Shown here piece by piece: positions 41,890 to 44,417 of a stretch of DNA of 44,417 nt. The stretch comes from Duodenibacillus intestinigallinarum. GTDB taxonomy: Bacteria; Pseudomonadota; Gammaproteobacteria; Burkholderiales; Burkholderiaceae_F. The notes under the pieces were generated by a model that was given only the letters and a program-made list of their open reading frames with translations, was not told where the DNA came from and did no database searches. Where the stretch lies: contig DXAH01000009.1 in assembly GCA_019117105.1 (NCBI GenBank), positions 1-44,417 of the forward strand, read 5' to 3'. Every line of letters begins with the position of its first letter. The first letter of the stretch is position 1. Both the position numbers and the translations under genes were made by a program.

Positions 41890-42660
41890 CTAGTTTTTGA
41901 GAGATTCGGCGTACACCGAACGTACGCGCTCCAGATCTTCAGCGGTGTCCACTCCCGAAGGCAGGTTCTCGTTGAGAATCAATACGCTGATACGGTACCC
42001 GTGCCAGAGGGCTCGCAACTGTTCCAGCGACTCGAACTTTTCGATGGGGGCGGGAGCTAACTTAGGAAACGCCTTTAAAAAGCCTGCACGGTAGGCATAA
42101 AGCCCGATGTGGTGATAGGCGGGCAAACCTTCGGGCAGCACAGACTTGTCGCTACGAAATGCGTCGCGCGGCCAGGGAAGCGGCGCGCGGGAGAAGGTAA
42201 GCGCTCGACCCTTGGCGTCGATTTCGACCTTGACTACGTTCGGATTGAAGAAGTGCTCGGCGTCGGATATCGGGTGCGCAGCGGTGGCAATGGCGCAATC
42301 GTCGTGCTTTTCAAGGTCTTCGGCAACGGCGCGTATGACATTGATGGGAATCAGAGGTTCATCGCCCTGGACATTGACGACGATCGTGTCGTCGGTTAGG
42401 CCCAGAGCCGCGGCGGCTTCGGCGAGACGATCGGTGCCGGTCGGACAGTTCGGATTCGTCAGAAGCGCCTTGATGTTGTGTTCTTCGCAGGCCTTGACGA
42501 TGGCCGGTGAGTCGCAGGCGACGAAAACCGCATCGGCACCGCACCCGAGAGCGCGCTCGGCGGTACGCACAACCATCGGCTTGCCGCAGATGTCGGCAAG
42601 CGGCTTTTCCTTCAGGCGCGAAGACGACATGCGCGCCGGCACGATTACTACAAAGCCCAT
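41890..42660 (-). CDS. kdsB: 3-deoxy-manno-octulosonate cytidylyltransferase
   Basis: KdsB activates Kdo as CMP-Kdo for attachment to lipid A. The 256-residue product has VVIVPARMSSSRLKEKPLADICGKPM, GTDRLAEAA, VNVQGDEPLIP, the acidic NVVKVEIDAKG region and HHIGLYAYRA; the nucleotide- and Kdo-binding residues of the family look intact. ATG 42660 has AAGGAC upstream and follows ycaR by 13 bases, in the order lpxK-(lipoprotein)-ycaR-kdsB. This links late lipid A kinase, the Trm112-like protein and Kdo activation in one transcription unit. Confidence 0.97.
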   Translation of the reverse strand: MGFVVIVPARMSSSRLKEKPLADICGKPMVVRTAERALGCGADAVFVACDSPAIVKACEEHNIKALLTNPNCPTGTDRLAEAAAALGLTDDTIVVNVQGDEPLIPINVIRAVAEDLEKHDDCAIATAAHPISDAEHFFNPNVVKVEIDAKGRALTFSRAPLPWPRDAFRSDKSVLPEGLPAYHHIGLYAYRAGFLKAFPKLAPAPIEKFESLEQLRALWHGYRISVLILNENLPSGVDTAEDLERVRSVYAESLKN

Positions 42661-42673
42661 GGCAAGTCCTTCG

Positions 42674-42877
42674 TTAGTTGGCGGGTTTGATACGAGCGGC
42701 TTCTTGTTCCTCGGGCGTGAGTTCTCGCGCTTCCTTGGTGAGCATCACCGGGATTTCTCCGTCAAGCGGGAAGCCGAGCGCGCACTTGGCGCACTGCATT
42801 TCAGACTTCTGCTGATCAAAATGAAGAGGCCCCTTGCAGACGGGGCAGACCAAAACTTCGGTAAGGCGGCTGTCCAT
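42674..42877 (-). CDS. ycaR: Trm112/YcaR family zinc-ribbon protein
   Basis: The 67-residue product begins MDSRLTEVLVCPVCKGPLHF and has a second CAKC pair, giving a four-cysteine zinc ribbon. It also has LGFPLDGEIPVML, the signature of the YcaR/UPF0434 group related to Trm112. Trm112 activates methyltransferases in eukaryotes and archaea; the bacterial role is not settled. It is conserved between lpxK and kdsB in proteobacteria, as here, apart from the extra lipoprotein gene before it. Confidence 0.93.
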   Translation of the reverse strand: MDSRLTEVLVCPVCKGPLHFDQQKSEMQCAKCALGFPLDGEIPVMLTKEARELTPEEQEAARIKPAN

Positions 42878-42915
42878 AATATTGTCGTTTCAATGTTCGG
42901 CTGACGAAGCGTTCG

Positions 42916-43371
42916 TCAGCGGGAGTTGTATTTGCTCGGAAGAGTGCGTGTGCCGGGAAGCATCTCATTGAGCAGCTGAAAGATCTTATCTTCCGTACTG
43001 ATGAATTTCGAGATGTTGATTTCGTTTGTCGGCGCATCGTACTTGGCTTCGCTTACAAGCTTGCCGTGCTCCCAGTATTGCAGATGGATGTTGGAGGTGT
43101 AGTTGGCGATCTGCCAGCGGGAAATCGACTGACAGGAAAAGACGCGGGAACAGTTTTTCGTTTGTCCCGCGCCGACGCGCTTCACGGAAAAACCCTTGCG
43201 CTTGAGACCTTTGATGACGGAGTTGTAGGCGACCTTTCGGTTGCTTGAATCTTGAATGACGCAGACGTTGCCGGGTTTGATGTTGTAGGCGGGTGCCCGG
43301 ACTGACTGCGTGGAGCAGCCGGCCAGAAGGCAGCAGGCGGCAAGACCGATACTCAAGCAAGCGCGATTCAT
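42916..43371 (-). CDS. Small putative lipoprotein between lpxK and ycaR (151 aa)
   Basis: A lipoprotein signal with lipobox LAGC (Cys19) is followed by a domain of about 130 residues. It has GNVCVIQDSSNRK, LKRKGFSVKRVGAG, four further cysteines and HLQYWEHGKLVSEAKYDAP. The layout resembles the Sbal_3080-type lipoprotein family, but I cannot confirm this from sequence alone. ATG 43371 lies 6 bases after the lpxK stop, so the gene is co-transcribed and probably co-translated with the envelope genes. The position in an otherwise conserved lipid A gene run suggests an envelope role; no function is claimed. Confidence 0.78.
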   Translation of the reverse strand: MNRACLSIGLAACCLLAGCSTQSVRAPAYNIKPGNVCVIQDSSNRKVAYNSVIKGLKRKGFSVKRVGAGQTKNCSRVFSCQSISRWQIANYTSNIHLQYWEHGKLVSEAKYDAPTNEINISKFISTEDKIFQLLNEMLPGTRTLPSKYNSR

Positions 43372-43377
43372 TTTATT

Positions 43378-44417
43378 TCAGTGTGTGATTTCTTCCGTGG
43401 GCGGTACGATGTCAATGTGTTTGCGTTCGGCCGCATTCGTGAGCTTTTCCACTACGAATTGGATGAGGTAGGGGTCAAGTTGTGTTTGGTACTCGACGAC
43501 CCAAATGCGGCGGTCGTTCTTGATATCCGGGTTCTGCATGGCTTTGACCGCGTCCTTGCCGGTGATGAAGATGTAGCGTGCGTCGGACTGCGCAAACGGA
43601 TTCGTATCAAAGGCAAAGTGATCGCCCAATCCCAAGTTCTTGCCGACGATGTCGTGAGCGGCAAGCATATTGAAGAAGCGATCGGGCGCGGCAATGCCGG
43701 CCGCAGCAAGTACCTTGGCTTCTTTTTCGGCGATGCGGTGCGAAATGTCCTCGATTGAGCGGCGGCGGCCGTCGCACAGACGCACGACATCCCCGAGCTG
43801 GGAAGTGGCGGCAAAGCGAGGCGTACGACTTTCAATAGTATCTTCGGTAGCGCTCAGAACGATGGCATCAACAGAGTCCAGACGCGAGGGGAGTTCGCGC
43901 AGGGGGCCTGCGGGAAGCGCCCAGCTGTTGCCCAGCCCTCGAGCACCGACGACGGCAAGTTCAACGTCGCGCGCAAGTCGCCGATGCTGCAGACCGTCGT
44001 CGCTGACAATCACATTAACGCTCGGATTGCTCCAGATCAGCAGACGCCCTGCGGCCACGCGGTCGCGTCCCACGGCTACAGGAACCCCGGTGGCGCGGCG
44101 AATCAAAAGCGGTTCGTCGCCGACGGTGCTTGCCGGAGAGTCGTCTTCGACAAGGTGTTGCTCTTTGCTGGCGCGCCCGTATCCGCGGCTGATGACTCCG
44201 GGCGTAAAGCCCGCGGCCTTCAGTTCGCGGACGAGCTCGATCGTGATGGGAGTCTTGCCCGTGCCGCCGACGTAGATGTTGCCGACAACGACAACGGGCA
44301 CCGGCAGTTCAACAGGTGTAGTCCTAGCTGCCCGGCGTCGTGCGATGGCAAGGTAGACAAGCGAAAAAGGGTAGAGTAGAGAGGCGGCAATGCCGCGGTG
44401 CGACCACACATCGTGCA
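43378..44417 (-). CDS. lpxK: Tetraacyldisaccharide 4'-kinase LpxK (5' end outside window)
   Basis: LpxK phosphorylates the lipid A precursor at the 4' position on the inner face of the inner membrane. Visible are a short N-terminal membrane-associated helix (SLLYPFSLVYLAIA), the P-loop GNIYVGGTGKTP, ISRGYGR, and VSDDGLQHRRL in the catalytic region. The frame remains open past the first usable GTG at 44409 to the window edge. Family members usually have a few more residues there, so I treat the gene as cut at its 5' end. It heads the lpxK-lipoprotein-ycaR-kdsB group. Confidence 0.95.
   Translation of the reverse strand, partial: HDVWSHRGIAASLLYPFSLVYLAIARRRAARTTPVELPVPVVVVGNIYVGGTGKTPITIELVRELKAAGFTPGVISRGYGRASKEQHLVEDDSPASTVGDEPLLIRRATGVPVAVGRDRVAAGRLLIWSNPSVNVIVSDDGLQHRRLARDVELAVVGARGLGNSWALPAGPLRELPSRLDSVDAIVLSATEDTIESRTPRFAATSQLGDVVRLCDGRRRSIEDISHRIAEKEAKVLAAAGIAAPDRFFNMLAAHDIVGKNLGLGDHFAFDTNPFAQSDARYIFITGKDAVKAMQNPDIKNDRRIWVVEYQTQLDPYLIQFVVEKLTNAAERKHIDIVPPTEEITH

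Overview
The window is about 44.4 kb of dense bacterial chromosome of moderate GC, nearly all housekeeping genes. The smc-zipA-ligA order, the efp/earP pair (arginine-rhamnosylated EF-P), the lpxK-ycaR-kdsB-adk cluster, yhdP and a type V autotransporter with an extended signal peptide all point to a betaproteobacterium. Autotransporters of this style make a gut Burkholderiales of the Sutterellaceae (Sutterella or Parasutterella type) my best guess. That placement is inference; no rRNA gene is present to test it.

Layout, left to right. 1-4751 (+): the 3' half of smc, then zipA and ligA. 4755-11754 (+): the classical rpsP-rimM-trmD-rplS operon, here split twice. A 276-bp spacer with a possible structured RNA and a strong terminator separates rpsP from rimM. 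A 4.2-kb insertion separates trmD from rplS; it carries a 1264-residue autotransporter and a small AP2-like protein gene, and rplS has its own promoter. 11973-15243 (+): mobB-moeA-moaD-moaE (molybdenum cofactor), crcB (fluoride channel) and an LprI-like periplasmic protein. 15370-18009 (-): leuS. 18285-20711 (+): uvrD. 20784-23236 (-): a Nim-like flavin split-barrel protein, efp and earP. 23287-25732 (+): uvrC-pgsA. 25784-29905 (-): yhdP. 30146-32983 (+): glnE. 33035-41651 (-): prlC, folD, an unknown lipoprotein, an FAD-linked oxidase, hppA (K+-independent type H+-pyrophosphatase) and adk. 41890-44417 (-): kdsB, ycaR, a small lipoprotein and lpxK, which runs off the right edge.

The most notable region is 6726-11364. 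The autotransporter promoter has a consensus -35 box (TTGACA) and a run of nine G between it and a weak -10 box. This is the architecture of a phase-variable promoter controlled by slipped-strand mispairing, as known for Neisseria porA. The gene itself is intact and has a good ribosome binding site, so on/off switching would be transcriptional. The insertion is closed off by a terminator on each side of the AP2-like gene, and the rplS promoter is placed so that its transcript should start inside the last terminator hairpin. An essential ribosomal operon thus appears to host a switchable surface-protein cassette while rplS is insulated from it.

Elsewhere, several terminators sit directly in front of the next gene's ribosome binding site (zipA/ligA, rpsP/rimM, lipoprotein/folD). 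There are no intergenic stretches over 300 bp, no tRNA or rRNA genes, no insertion sequences and no CRISPR arrays that I can see.
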